The translations under genes were made by a program, and so were the position numbers. This document shows positions 8,570 to 17,375 of a stretch of 64,000 bases of DNA, one piece after another. The stretch lies in contig NZ_CP062229.1 in the NCBI RefSeq assembly GCF_024707545.1, forward strand, positions 6,181,501 to 6,245,500, written 5' to 3'. Each line of letters opens with the position of its first letter. Position 1 is the stretch's first letter. Source of the stretch: Mesorhizobium onobrychidis. Its GTDB lineage: Bacteria; Pseudomonadota; Alphaproteobacteria; Rhizobiales; Rhizobiaceae. The notes under the pieces are model-generated. The model was not told the origin of the DNA, ran no database searches, and saw nothing but the letters and a program-made list of their open reading frames with translations.

Positions 8570-9508
8570 ATGCTGACCAAACGTTCATTGCTGCTTGCTG
8601 CCGCGGCCGTCATTCCGCTGCTCGGATTGTCCGACATGGCGTCGGCCAAGGAGGCCAAGAAGCTTGGCCTTGCCGTGGCCAATCTGCAGGCCGACTTCTT
8701 CAACCAGATCAAGCAGTCCGTCGAAGCCTATGGCAAGGAAAAGGGCATCGAAATCGTCACCGTCGATGCCAAGGGCGATTCGGCGACCCAGGTCAGCCAG
8801 GTGCAGGATCTGATCACGCAGAACATCGATGCGCTGATCTACATCCCGGCCGGCGCCACCGCTGCCACCGTGCCGACCAAGACGGCCAAGGCGGCCGGCA
8901 TCCCGGTCATCAATGTCGACCGCAACGCCGAAGGCGCACCCGGCGACACCTTCATCGCCACCAACAGCGTGGCGTCGGCCAAGGCGGTGTGCGACTACAT
9001 CGCCAAGCAGGCCGGCGGCAAGGGCGAGCTGATCATCATCCACGGCCAGAAAGGCACGACGCCCGAGGTCGACCGGTCGAAGGGCTGTGGCGAAGCACTG
9101 AGCGCCTATCCCGACATCAAGGTGGTCGGCGAGCTATGGAGCGAAGGCTGGCATCAGGACGAAGGTTTCAAGCTGACGCAGGATCTGCTGCAGTCCCATC
9201 CCGACGTATCGATCGTCATCGGCCAGGCCGACGCGCTGGCGCTCGGTGCCGCGCAGGCGGTCAAGGTCGCCAATCCCGGCCACAAGGTCTGGGTTGCCGG
9301 CTTCGACGGCGACGTGGCGGCGCTCAAGGCTCTGAAGGGCGGCGTTTTCGACGTAACCGCGACGCAGCAGACACAAGGCATGGGCCGGCTTTCCGTCGAT
9401 GCGGCGATCAAGCTGGTGGCCGGCGAAACCGTTCCCGCAGAACAGCTGCAGGACGCGACGCTGACCACCAAGGACAATGTCGATCAGTTCATCGCCAAGC
9501 ATCCATAA
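8570..9508 (+). CDS. Sugar ABC transporter substrate-binding protein (RbsB-like)
   Basis: A 312-residue periplasmic protein. A Sec signal peptide is visible (MLTKRSLLLAAAAVIPLLGL, cleavage after SAKEA or ASA), followed by a peripla_BP_4-type fold: AVANLQADFFNQ, DLITQNIDALIYIPAG, and VINVDRNAEG. It captures a monosaccharide-like ligand for the permease upstream. A GGAGG site precedes the ATG. The 134-bp gap after the permease gene carries no separate promoter that I can recognise. Confidence 0.9.
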   Translation: MLTKRSLLLAAAAVIPLLGLSDMASAKEAKKLGLAVANLQADFFNQIKQSVEAYGKEKGIEIVTVDAKGDSATQVSQVQDLITQNIDALIYIPAGATAATVPTKTAKAAGIPVINVDRNAEGAPGDTFIATNSVASAKAVCDYIAKQAGGKGELIIIHGQKGTTPEVDRSKGCGEALSAYPDIKVVGELWSEGWHQDEGFKLTQDLLQSHPDVSIVIGQADALALGAAQAVKVANPGHKVWVAGFDGDVAALKALKGGVFDVTATQQTQGMGRLSVDAAIKLVAGETVPAEQLQDATLTTKDNVDQFIAKHP

Positions 9509-9558
9509 TATCAGGCATCCCTGATCCCAAGCATTTCTGACGGTTAACGAGCGGAACG

Positions 9559-11067
9559 ATGTCCCTGGATCCCAGCCACACGCAGACCCCGCATCTGGGG
9601 CTCTTCGTCAGCGGCCTCTGCAAGAGCTACGGACCGGTCCAGGTCCTGGCCGATGCGAGCTTCGAGGTGCGGCCGGGCGAGGTCGTGGCGCTGCTTGGCG
9701 AAAATGGCGCAGGCAAGTCCACCGTTTCGAACATCATCGCCGGGTCGACCAAATCCGATGCCGGCACCATCACATGGCGGGGGAAGCCCTATTCCCCCGC
9801 CTCTCCCGCCGCGGCCATCGACGCCGGTGTCGGCATGATCCACCAGGAACTGAAGCTGCTGCCGGATCTGTCGGTCGCCGAGAACGTCTATGTCGGACGC
9901 CTGCCGATGCGCGGCGGCCGCATCGACCGCGCGGCTATGAATGCGCGGGCATCGGCCCAACTGAAGCGCCTCGGCCTCGATGTTTCGCCGGATCGCAAGG
10001 TGCGCACGCTGCGCATCGCCGCCCAGCAACAGGTCGAGATCGCCAAGGCACTGACGCTCAATGCCGAGCTTCTGATCTTCGACGAACCGACAGCCGCGCT
10101 TGGCAGCGAAGAAACGGAACTGTTGTTCCAGCAGATCCGCAAGCTCAAGGCGGAAGGCATGTCCTTCATCTATATCAGCCACCGGCTGGACGAGATCGCT
10201 GAGATCGCCGACCGCGTCGTCGTGATGCGCGACGGGCGCATCGTCGCCCGGCACGAGCGCGCCGACATCCCGGTGCGCACCGTGGTCGAGCAGATGGTCG
10301 GCCGCAGCGTCGAGCGGATGTTCCCGCCGCTCTCGGAACCGGGCAGCGAGACGTTGCTCGAAGTCGAGAACCTGTCCTCGCCGGAACGCAGCTTCCAGAA
10401 TGTCAGCTTTTCGGTGCGGGCCGGTGAAATCCTCGGCATCGCCGGACTGATCGGCGCCGGCCGCACGGAGCTGGTGCGGGCGATTGCCGGCGCCGATCCG
10501 ATTTCGTCCGGCTCGGTGCGTGTCGCCGGCAAACCGGTGCACCTCAATGACCCAGCGGCGGCGATCAAGGCCGGCGTCGTGCTGGTGCCGGAAGACCGCA
10601 AGGCGCAAGGCGTGGTGCTCGACCAGACCATCGGCGAGAATCTGGCGATCGGCAATTTCGACCATGTCGCGCCGAATGGATGGGTATTTCCGAAGGCGGT
10701 ACAGAAATTCGCCGAGGCCGGCATCGGCCGGCTTGGCGTCAAGGGCCGGCCTAACCAGGCGATCAGCAAGCTTTCCGGCGGCAATCAGCAGAAGGTGATC
10801 ATCGCCAAATGGATTTCACGGCCGCCCAAGGTGTTCATCCTGGACGAGCCGACACGCGGCATCGATGTCGGCGCCCGCGCCGCGATCTACGGCGTCATCG
10901 CCGACCTCGCCCGCTCCGGCATGGCGGTGGTGGTGGTAAGTTCCGACCTCGAGGAAGTGCTCGGCCTGTCGCATCGCGTGCTGGTGCTGAGCCGTGGCCG
11001 CCAGCGCGGCATTCTAGACCGCAGCGAGGCCAGCAACGTCACCGTCATGGAACTTGCCACAAGCTAG
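9559..11067 (+). CDS. Sugar ABC transporter ATP-binding protein (RbsA-like)
   Basis: A 502-residue protein with two ABC domains in tandem. Domain 1 has Walker A GENGAGKST and Walker B LLIFDEPTAAL; domain 2 has the degenerate Walker A GLIGAGRTE and the signature LSGGNQQKV with VFILDEPTRGID. This asymmetric pair is usual for the CUT2 family. It energises the 7425/8570 transporter. Start at ATG 9559, 50 bp after the binding protein gene. Confidence 0.92.
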   Translation: MSLDPSHTQTPHLGLFVSGLCKSYGPVQVLADASFEVRPGEVVALLGENGAGKSTVSNIIAGSTKSDAGTITWRGKPYSPASPAAAIDAGVGMIHQELKLLPDLSVAENVYVGRLPMRGGRIDRAAMNARASAQLKRLGLDVSPDRKVRTLRIAAQQQVEIAKALTLNAELLIFDEPTAALGSEETELLFQQIRKLKAEGMSFIYISHRLDEIAEIADRVVVMRDGRIVARHERADIPVRTVVEQMVGRSVERMFPPLSEPGSETLLEVENLSSPERSFQNVSFSVRAGEILGIAGLIGAGRTELVRAIAGADPISSGSVRVAGKPVHLNDPAAAIKAGVVLVPEDRKAQGVVLDQTIGENLAIGNFDHVAPNGWVFPKAVQKFAEAGIGRLGVKGRPNQAISKLSGGNQQKVIIAKWISRPPKVFILDEPTRGIDVGARAAIYGVIADLARSGMAVVVVSSDLEEVLGLSHRVLVLSRGRQRGILDRSEASNVTVMELATS

Positions 11068-11144
11068 GACAGCTTAACGGAGCGAAACCGGGGAATCGGA
11101 ATAAAGCGCAGCAGGTGGTATCCTCCCAAGCACCGGACCGCGCG

Positions 11145-11172
11145 GGGCGCCAGTCAAGGCTGGCGCCCTTTC
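11145..11172 (+). terminator. Hairpin after the sugar ABC operon
   Basis: GGGCGCCAG (11145-11153), a 6-nt loop and CTGGCGCCC (11160-11168) form a perfect 9-bp stem followed by TTTCCTTCC. It probably terminates or attenuates transcription between the ATPase gene and the two dehydrogenase genes. Confidence 0.6.
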
Positions 11173-11212
11173 CTTCCTAGGCAGCACCGGCGGCTCAACA
11201 GGAAACATTTCG

Positions 11213-11977
11213 ATGAAACTATTCGATCTTCATGGAGAGGTAGCGCTGGTGACCGGCGCCGGCAGCGGCATCGGGCAAGCGATCGCCATCGGCCTGGCCG
11301 AGGCCGGCGCCGATATCGCCTGTTTCGGCCATGCCTCGAAAGGCGGACTGGACGAGACCGCGCACAAGATTTCGGCGCTCGGCCGCAAGGCACTGGTGCT
11401 GACCGGCACGGTGACTTCAGAGGCCGATCTCGCGGCGGCGATCGAACGCACGGAAGCCGAACTCGGCGCGCTGACCGTCGCCGTCAACAATGCCGGCATC
11501 GCCGGAGCCGAACCGGCGGAGACGCTGCCGCTGCAGACATGGCAGAAGCTCTACGACGTCAATGTCAGCGGCGTGTTCCTGTCCTGCCAGGCTGAGGCGC
11601 GCGCCATGCTCAAGCGGCGCAAGGGCTCGATCATCAACATCGCCTCGATGTCGGGGTCGATCGTCAATCGCGGCCTGACCCAGGCGCATTACAATTCGTC
11701 GAAGGCCGCCGTCATCCACATGTCGAAGAGCCTTGCCATGGAATGGGCCGATCGCGGCCTGCGCGTCAACGTCGTCAGCCCCGGCTACACGCTGACGCCG
11801 ATGAACAAGCGGCCGGAGGTCGCCGACCAGGTCAGGATCTTCGAGCGCGACACGCCGATGGGGCGCATGGCGGCGCCGGAAGAGATGGTCGGCCCGACCG
11901 TGTTCCTGGCCAGCCGCGCCTCGAGTTTCGTCACCGGCATCGACCTGATCGTCGATGGCGGCTTCGTCTGCTGGTAG
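11213..11977 (+). CDS. SDR-family oxidoreductase
   Basis: A 254-residue classical short-chain dehydrogenase: cofactor loop TGAGSGIGQA, NNAGIAG, catalytic Ser in NIASMSGS and the YNSSK Tyr-Lys pair, ending with VDGGFVCW. That Cys-Trp end is shared by many polyol or ketose reductases (arabinitol, mannitol and xylulose types), so oxidation of a polyol or reduction of a ketose is a reasonable guess. It follows the sugar ABC operon behind a hairpin and is separated by 8 bp from another SDR. Confidence 0.85.
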   Translation: MKLFDLHGEVALVTGAGSGIGQAIAIGLAEAGADIACFGHASKGGLDETAHKISALGRKALVLTGTVTSEADLAAAIERTEAELGALTVAVNNAGIAGAEPAETLPLQTWQKLYDVNVSGVFLSCQAEARAMLKRRKGSIINIASMSGSIVNRGLTQAHYNSSKAAVIHMSKSLAMEWADRGLRVNVVSPGYTLTPMNKRPEVADQVRIFERDTPMGRMAAPEEMVGPTVFLASRASSFVTGIDLIVDGGFVCW

Positions 11978-11985
11978 GAGAGAAA

Positions 11986-12771
11986 ATGCAGAAGCGTTTC
12001 CAGGGAAAGACGGCGGTCATCACGGGCGCCAGCGGCGGCATCGGTGCGGCGATCGCCCGGCGCTTCGCGGCTGAGGGCGCGGCTGTCGTCGTCAGCGCCA
12101 TCGACCCGCGCGTCGAAGAGGTCGCCGCCGGCCTGAAGGCAGAGGGCGCCAAAGTCGCATCGCTGCGCATGGACGTGACGAAGAAGGACGAGGTCGCTGC
12201 CCTCTACGATCTGGCCGAACAGCAGTTCGGCCGCGTCGACATCTCCGTGCAGAATGCCGGCGTCATCACCATCGCCAGGATCGAGGCGATGACCGAGGCC
12301 GAATGGGACAAGGTGATGGCGGTGAACACCAAGGGCGTGTTCCTGTGCTGCCAGGAGGCGATCGCGCGCATCCGCAAACATGGCGACGGCGGCAGGCTGA
12401 TCAACACCGCATCCGGCCAGGCGCGCCAGGGTTTCATCTACACGCCGCACTATGCCGCCTCGAAATTCGGCGTCGTCGGCATCACCCAGAGCCTCGCCAA
12501 AGAAGTGGCAAAGGAGAAGATCACCGTCAACGCGATCTGTCCCGGCATCATCGACACCGACATGTGGGCCTACAACGACGCTGCGTGGGGCAAGCTGATG
12601 GGCGACTACAAACCGGGTGAGCTGATGGCCGAATGGGTGAAGAATATCCCGATGGGCCGCGCCGGCAGCGGCGAGGACGTTTCCGGCCTGGTCAGCTTTC
12701 TGGCCAGCAACGACGCCGCCTACATCACCGGCCAGACCGTCAATGTCGATGGCGGCCTGATCATGTCGTGA
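11986..12771 (+). CDS. SDR-family oxidoreductase (sorbitol/butanediol dehydrogenase-like)
   Basis: A 261-residue classical SDR with TGASGGIGAA, QNAGVIT, Ser in NTASGQARQG, YAASK, and a closing VNVDGGLIMS. The ribosome binding site TAGGAG overlaps the stop of the previous SDR gene, which fixes the ATG at 11986 and indicates one transcript. Two adjacent SDRs in a sugar-transport operon suggest sequential oxidation or reduction of a polyol and ketose. Substrate not determined. Confidence 0.85.
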   Translation: MQKRFQGKTAVITGASGGIGAAIARRFAAEGAAVVVSAIDPRVEEVAAGLKAEGAKVASLRMDVTKKDEVAALYDLAEQQFGRVDISVQNAGVITIARIEAMTEAEWDKVMAVNTKGVFLCCQEAIARIRKHGDGGRLINTASGQARQGFIYTPHYAASKFGVVGITQSLAKEVAKEKITVNAICPGIIDTDMWAYNDAAWGKLMGDYKPGELMAEWVKNIPMGRAGSGEDVSGLVSFLASNDAAYITGQTVNVDGGLIMS

Positions 12772-13207
12772 GCAACGGAGCAAGTTGACGCATCAATCTG
12801 CTGGATATTCGGCAGGCGGCGAAACTGCGGCCGAATTGCGCGGTCCGCGCTGCGTTAGTCGTTGCGCGACATGAACGTTGGTATATATAATTTCATCCCA
12901 TGAAAATGGCTTCGGCGACCGCCGACAGCCGAAATCATGGGACCTTGATGGCTCGCAAGCTTGAGGGCGCCGCAAGACCGGCGATCGATCCGCGGATCAC
13001 CGCTTCGGCAGCACGGCGGCCATGACGCGGTCCCGTCCCGCACGACAACTTCATCGAATTGGGCATCATTGCGTCTGCGGCGACTTTAGCGCCGACAGCA
13101 ATTTGGTGCCAACGGACTTGCGCAACGACCAGCTTTTCCAACACAATCAAAAGACGCAAGAAGGGAACGAACGAGAACTTCCACCAGAGCTTGACAGGAG
13201 AACAAGC
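12772..13207. other. Leader region of the TMAO transporter operon
   Basis: No supported gene. A promoter-like pair TTGCGC (12862-12867), 18-bp spacer, TATAAT (12886-12891) points toward tmoX. A 41-codon frame (12900-13025) follows but has no ribosome binding site and no recognisable similarity. The region ends with AGGAGAAC at 13197-13204, the ribosome binding site of tmoX. It may contain a long 5' leader. Confidence 0.45.
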
Positions 13208-14182
13208 ATGTCACTGCGGAGTATGATTTCGAGATTGTCAATGGGAGCCTTAACACTTGCCGCGGCAAGTGCACTGACGCCTTCGGCCCATGCGGCGGCG
13301 CCAGAATCCAATGATCCGATCAAGATCGCGCTGTTCGACTGGACCAGCGTCAACCTGAACGCAAAGATCCTCGGCGGCATTCTGGAAAAGCTCGGATACA
13401 CGGTCGAGTACCCGACCGCCGACTATCTCTCCAGCCTGACCACCGGCCTCACCAATGGCGATCTCGCTGTCGCTCTGGAATTCTGGGACACGACTGCCGG
13501 CGAAGCCATGAAGGCCTCGGATGCGACCGGGCAGACCGAACGCCTCGGCAAGCTCGGGCCCAAGGCCAAGGAAGAATGGTGGTATCCCGAATACATGAAG
13601 GAGAAATGCCCGGGCCTGCCGAACTGGGAGGCGCTGAAGGACCCGAAATGCGCCGAAGCCTTCTCGACGGCGGAAACGGCGCCGAACGGCCGCTATCTCG
13701 GTGGTCCGGTGACGTGGGAAGGTTTTGACGACGAGCGTGGCGCGGCGCTGAAACTGCCCTTCACCGTCATCCATGCCGGCACCGACGCGGCGATGTTCGC
13801 CGAACTGGATTCGGCCTATCAGCGCAAGGCGCCGATCATGCTGTGGGTCTATTCGCCACATTGGGCGCCAGCTAAATACAAGGGCGAATGGGTCGAATTC
13901 CCCGACCATACGCCGGAATGCTACAACGACCCGAAATGGGGCGTGAACCCTGACGCGAAATACGACTGCGGCAAGCCGCATGGCGAGATCTGGAAATATT
14001 CCTGGGCCGGCATGAAGGACAAATGGCCGGTCGCCTACAAGGTCGCGAAAAACTACACGGTCGACACCGACGAGCTCAACAAGATGAGCGGCGAGATCGA
14101 TCTCGAAGGCAAGACGCCGGAAGACGTCGCCGCTGCCTGGATCGCCGCCCACGAAGCCGACTGGAAAGCCTGGGCCGAGTGA
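13208..14182 (+). CDS. tmoX: TMAO/glycine-betaine-type ABC transporter substrate-binding protein
   Basis: A 324-residue periplasmic protein with a signal peptide (residues 1-29, ending SAHAAAP) and an OpuAC/ProX-type fold. It is rich in aromatic residues suited to caging a quaternary or N-oxide nitrogen (FWDTTAG, EEWWYPEY, WVYSPHWAP) and has cysteines in EKCPG/DPKCA and ECYNDPKW/YDCGKP, which probably pair in the periplasm. The position directly before tmoV, tmoW and tmm matches the TMAO uptake system of marine Rhodobacteraceae, so TMAO is the favoured ligand; choline or betaine cannot be excluded from sequence alone. Confidence 0.8.
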   Translation: MSLRSMISRLSMGALTLAAASALTPSAHAAAPESNDPIKIALFDWTSVNLNAKILGGILEKLGYTVEYPTADYLSSLTTGLTNGDLAVALEFWDTTAGEAMKASDATGQTERLGKLGPKAKEEWWYPEYMKEKCPGLPNWEALKDPKCAEAFSTAETAPNGRYLGGPVTWEGFDDERGAALKLPFTVIHAGTDAAMFAELDSAYQRKAPIMLWVYSPHWAPAKYKGEWVEFPDHTPECYNDPKWGVNPDAKYDCGKPHGEIWKYSWAGMKDKWPVAYKVAKNYTVDTDELNKMSGEIDLEGKTPEDVAAAWIAAHEADWKAWAE

Positions 14183-14203
14183 TCGTTCCAACTGGAAAAC
14201 TGC

Positions 14204-14231
14204 GAGACCCGGCCCCTTGTGGCCGGGTCTC
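14204..14231 (+). terminator. Intercistronic hairpin between tmoX and tmoV
   Basis: GAGACCCGGCC (14204-14214), loop CCTTGT and GGCCGGGTCTC (14221-14231) form a perfect 11-bp stem without a T-run. Such hairpins after binding-protein genes commonly stabilise the upstream message or reduce read-through, giving more binding protein than membrane parts. Confidence 0.65.
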
Positions 14232-14258
14232 TATCCCATATTCCAGAAGGACGATTGC

Positions 14259-15332
14259 ATGGCCGATACGACTGAACAGGTGCCGCAAGCGGCAGATGCC
14301 CGCCCGATAAAGCTCGCCTGCCGCAACGTCTGGAAGCTGTTCGGCGCGAACGCGGCCAATTTCATCCGCCAGCGCGACGGCAAGGCCAGCATGGCGGAGG
14401 TCGCCGCGGCCGGGCTGGTCGGCGCGGTGCGCGCCGTCGACCTCGAAATCCGACAGGGTGAGATCTTCATCATCATGGGCCTGTCCGGCTCCGGCAAATC
14501 GACGCTGGTGCGCTGCATGTCGCGGCTGGTCGAGCCGACGCATGGCAAGGTCGAGTTCGAGGGCAAGGATCTCCTCAAGATCTCCGATGCCGCGCTGATC
14601 GAGCTGCGACGCCACCGCATGGGCATGGTGTTCCAGAATTTCGCCCTGCTGCCGCATCTGAATGTGCTGGAGAACATCGCCTTTCCCTTGGGCATCCAGG
14701 GACAGGACCGGCCGACGCGCGAGAAGCGCGCGCGGGAAGTGATCGAGCTCGTCGGCCTGCGCGGCCGCGAGCATTTCTATCCGCGCGAGCTTTCCGGCGG
14801 CCAGCAGCAGCGTGTCGGGATCGCCCGCAGCCTCGCCACCAAGCCGGAGATCTGGTTTCTCGACGAGCCGTTCTCGGCGCTCGATCCGCTGATCCGCCGC
14901 GAGATGCAGGACGAGCTGATGCGGCTGCAGACGATGCTGCACAAGACTATCGTCTTCATCACCCATGATTTCGACGAGGCAATCCGGCTGGCCGACCGCA
15001 TCGCCATCATGAAGGACGGCGAGGTCATCCAGATCGGCACGCCGGAAGAGCTGGTGGTCAATCCGGCGACCGACTATGTCGCCGAATTCACACGCGACGT
15101 CGACCGCGCCAAGGTGATCTCGGCGCGAAGCCTGATGCGCGCCTGCGACGGAACCGAGCATGGCGGCGTGGTCGCGCCGGATGCCAAGATATCAAGTTTT
15201 TCGGCGGATATCGTCTCGGCCGGCAAGCCGTTCGCGGTGGTCAACGGCACCGGCAAGCCGATCGGCGAAGTCACGCCGCAAGCGGTGATCGATCTTCTGG
15301 CAGGCATCGAACGTCCCGGGGCAAGCGCATGA
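14259..15332 (+). CDS. tmoV: TMAO/betaine-type ABC transporter ATP-binding protein
   Basis: A 357-residue ATPase of the ProV/OpuAA family: Walker A GLSGSGKST (about residue 75), signature LSGGQQQRVGIARSLA, Walker B IWFLDEPFSALDP and the switch His in VFITHDF. A C-terminal tail of about 90 residues (ending with PIGEVTPQAVIDLL) resembles a reduced CBS region. The start ATG 14259 follows AGAAGGAC. It overlaps tmoW by four bases (ATGA), so the two are translationally coupled. Confidence 0.82.
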   Translation: MADTTEQVPQAADARPIKLACRNVWKLFGANAANFIRQRDGKASMAEVAAAGLVGAVRAVDLEIRQGEIFIIMGLSGSGKSTLVRCMSRLVEPTHGKVEFEGKDLLKISDAALIELRRHRMGMVFQNFALLPHLNVLENIAFPLGIQGQDRPTREKRAREVIELVGLRGREHFYPRELSGGQQQRVGIARSLATKPEIWFLDEPFSALDPLIRREMQDELMRLQTMLHKTIVFITHDFDEAIRLADRIAIMKDGEVIQIGTPEELVVNPATDYVAEFTRDVDRAKVISARSLMRACDGTEHGGVVAPDAKISSFSADIVSAGKPFAVVNGTGKPIGEVTPQAVIDLLAGIERPGASA

Positions 15333-17311
15333 CGGTGACGGCAAGCACCAGCGAGGCGAGATCGCGGCCGGTTCAGATCTGGCTGGTGGTCTGGGCCTGC
15401 GCCCTTGCCGCGGTGCTTGCCGTGTTCCTGCTGCAGGACAGGCTGCCTTGGGCGGTCAACTATCCGGCCAGCGCAATCGTTCCGGTCGCCGACTGGGTCA
15501 GCGCGCTGATGAACCTGATAAAGTCGAACTTCTCCTGGCTGACGCGGTCGATCACCGCGGCGCTCGGCGTGCCGCTCGATTTCGCACTCAATCTGCTTGC
15601 CAAGAATTTCAAGATCGGCCGTGGCGCGGATATGATCATCTTACCGCGCCTATCCTGGGTCGGCGTGTGCATCGCTGCATTCCTGGCCGGCCGCGCCGCC
15701 GGTAGCTGGAAGCTCGGCGCGCTGGTCGGCGGCTGTTTTCTCTACATCGCGCTGTTCGGCCAATGGACCAGCGGAATGCTGACGCTCGGGCTGATCTCCA
15801 TCGCCGTGCCGTTCTGCATCGTCACCGGATTGTTCGTCGGCATCTGGGCGTGGCGCAAGCCTTGGGCGGAGAGGCTGTTGATCTCCCCTGCCCTCGACCT
15901 GATGCAGACCATCCCGACCTTCGCCTATCTGATCCCGATGCTTCTGCTGTTCGGCAACAGCCCGGTTTCGGCGATGATCGCGACGGCCATTTTCGCCACG
16001 CCGCCAATGGTGCGCGCGACGATGCTGGGGCTGTCGCGGGTGCCGTCCGAAATCGACGATTTCAGCGAGATGGCCGGCTGCACGGCACGCCAGAAACTGT
16101 GGCGGGTGCTTTTGCCGTCGGCGCGTCCAGCGCTGATGGTCGGCGTCAATCAGGTCATCATGCTGGCGCTCAATATGGTGATCATCGCCTCGATGATCGG
16201 CGCCGGCGGCCTCGGCTATGACGTGCTGCTGGCGCTGCGCGCGCTAAAGGTCGGCGAGGCGATGGAAGCCGGCCTCGCCATCGTGGCACTGGCGATCGCG
16301 CTCGACCGGCTGAGCCAGGCAATCGCGCGCAATCACGCGAAGGGCCATGTCTATCAAATGGTCAGTCCGAGCTTCTGGCGCCGCTACCCCAACCTGACGC
16401 TGGCCATCGCCATCCTTGCCGTCACGACACTGCTAGGTCTGTTCGTGCCGGCGTTCGCCGCAGTGCCGAAGGCGATCACCTTCACCACCGCACCCATGTG
16501 GAAGACAGCAGTGAGCTGGATCACGATCAACTTCTTCGACACGATCGAAGCGTTCCGCGTGGCGCTGATCCTCAATGTGCTAAACCCGGTGCGCGCCTTC
16601 TGCGAGGGCTTCCCGTGGCTGGGCGCGGTGTTTCTGCTTGGCCTTGCCGGCTACCAGCTCGGCGGTCTGCGCCTCGCCGCCCTGGTCGCAGCGCTGACCG
16701 TCTTCTGCGCGGTAACCGGTCTCTGGGAAAAGACTATGGCGACAGTCTACCTCTGCGGCATCTCGGCCTTCATCGCTTGCCTGATCGGCATTCCGATCGG
16801 GCTGATGGCATCGCGCAGCGACCGCGTCGAGAAGGTCGTCACGCCGGTCATCGACACGCTGCAGGTACTGCCGTCGTTCTGCTTCATCATCCCGGTGGTG
16901 ATGCTGTTCCGCGTCGGCGACGTGACGGCGATGATCGCGACGGTCGCCTTCGCCGTGGTGCCGGCCATCCGCTACACCAATTACGGCCTCCGGCAGGTGC
17001 CGCCGGCACTGATCGAGGCGGCAAAGGTGTCGGGCTGCACCAAGCGCCAGACGTTCCTGCGCGTGCAGCTGCCGCTGGCGTTGCCTGAGATCATGCTCGG
17101 CGTCAACCAGACGATCCTGATGGCGCTGGCGATGATCATCATCTGCGCCATGGTCGGCACGCGCGATCTCGGCCAGGAAGTGTTCATTGCGCTGTCCAAG
17201 GCCGATTCCGGCCGCGGCATCGTCGCCGGATTGGCCATCGCCTTCATAGGCATCATCGCCGACCGGCTGTTCAACGCCTGGACGGCGAAGGCACGGGCAA
17301 GGCTGGGATAG
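15329..17311 (+). CDS. tmoW: TMAO/betaine-type ABC transporter permease, fused double domain
   Basis: A 660-residue membrane protein, about twice the length of ordinary ProW permeases. It carries two BPD_transp_1 halves, each with its own ATPase-contact (EAA-type) loop: SEMAGCTARQKLWRVLLPSA in the first and EAAKVSGCTKRQTFLRVQLP in the second. Thus both channel halves are in one chain. It completes the importer with tmoX and tmoV. TmoW proteins of TMAO transporters are placed the same way, next to tmm. Confidence 0.82.
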   Translation: MTVTASTSEARSRPVQIWLVVWACALAAVLAVFLLQDRLPWAVNYPASAIVPVADWVSALMNLIKSNFSWLTRSITAALGVPLDFALNLLAKNFKIGRGADMIILPRLSWVGVCIAAFLAGRAAGSWKLGALVGGCFLYIALFGQWTSGMLTLGLISIAVPFCIVTGLFVGIWAWRKPWAERLLISPALDLMQTIPTFAYLIPMLLLFGNSPVSAMIATAIFATPPMVRATMLGLSRVPSEIDDFSEMAGCTARQKLWRVLLPSARPALMVGVNQVIMLALNMVIIASMIGAGGLGYDVLLALRALKVGEAMEAGLAIVALAIALDRLSQAIARNHAKGHVYQMVSPSFWRRYPNLTLAIAILAVTTLLGLFVPAFAAVPKAITFTTAPMWKTAVSWITINFFDTIEAFRVALILNVLNPVRAFCEGFPWLGAVFLLGLAGYQLGGLRLAALVAALTVFCAVTGLWEKTMATVYLCGISAFIACLIGIPIGLMASRSDRVEKVVTPVIDTLQVLPSFCFIIPVVMLFRVGDVTAMIATVAFAVVPAIRYTNYGLRQVPPALIEAAKVSGCTKRQTFLRVQLPLALPEIMLGVNQTILMALAMIIICAMVGTRDLGQEVFIALSKADSGRGIVAGLAIAFIGIIADRLFNAWTAKARARLG

Positions 17312-17375
17312 CCGGAAAATAGAGGATCGCGCGCCCCACCTTCGTCTTGCCCAAAATGCATCCCAAGCTGGCTTC

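Noticed and set aside
9544..10665. Long open frame opposite the ABC ATPase gene
   Set aside because: It is a high-GC shadow of a clearly conserved ATPase on the other strand and shows no protein family pattern.
12900..13025. 41-codon frame upstream of tmoX
   Set aside because: No ribosome binding site, no similarity recognised; treated as leader sequence.
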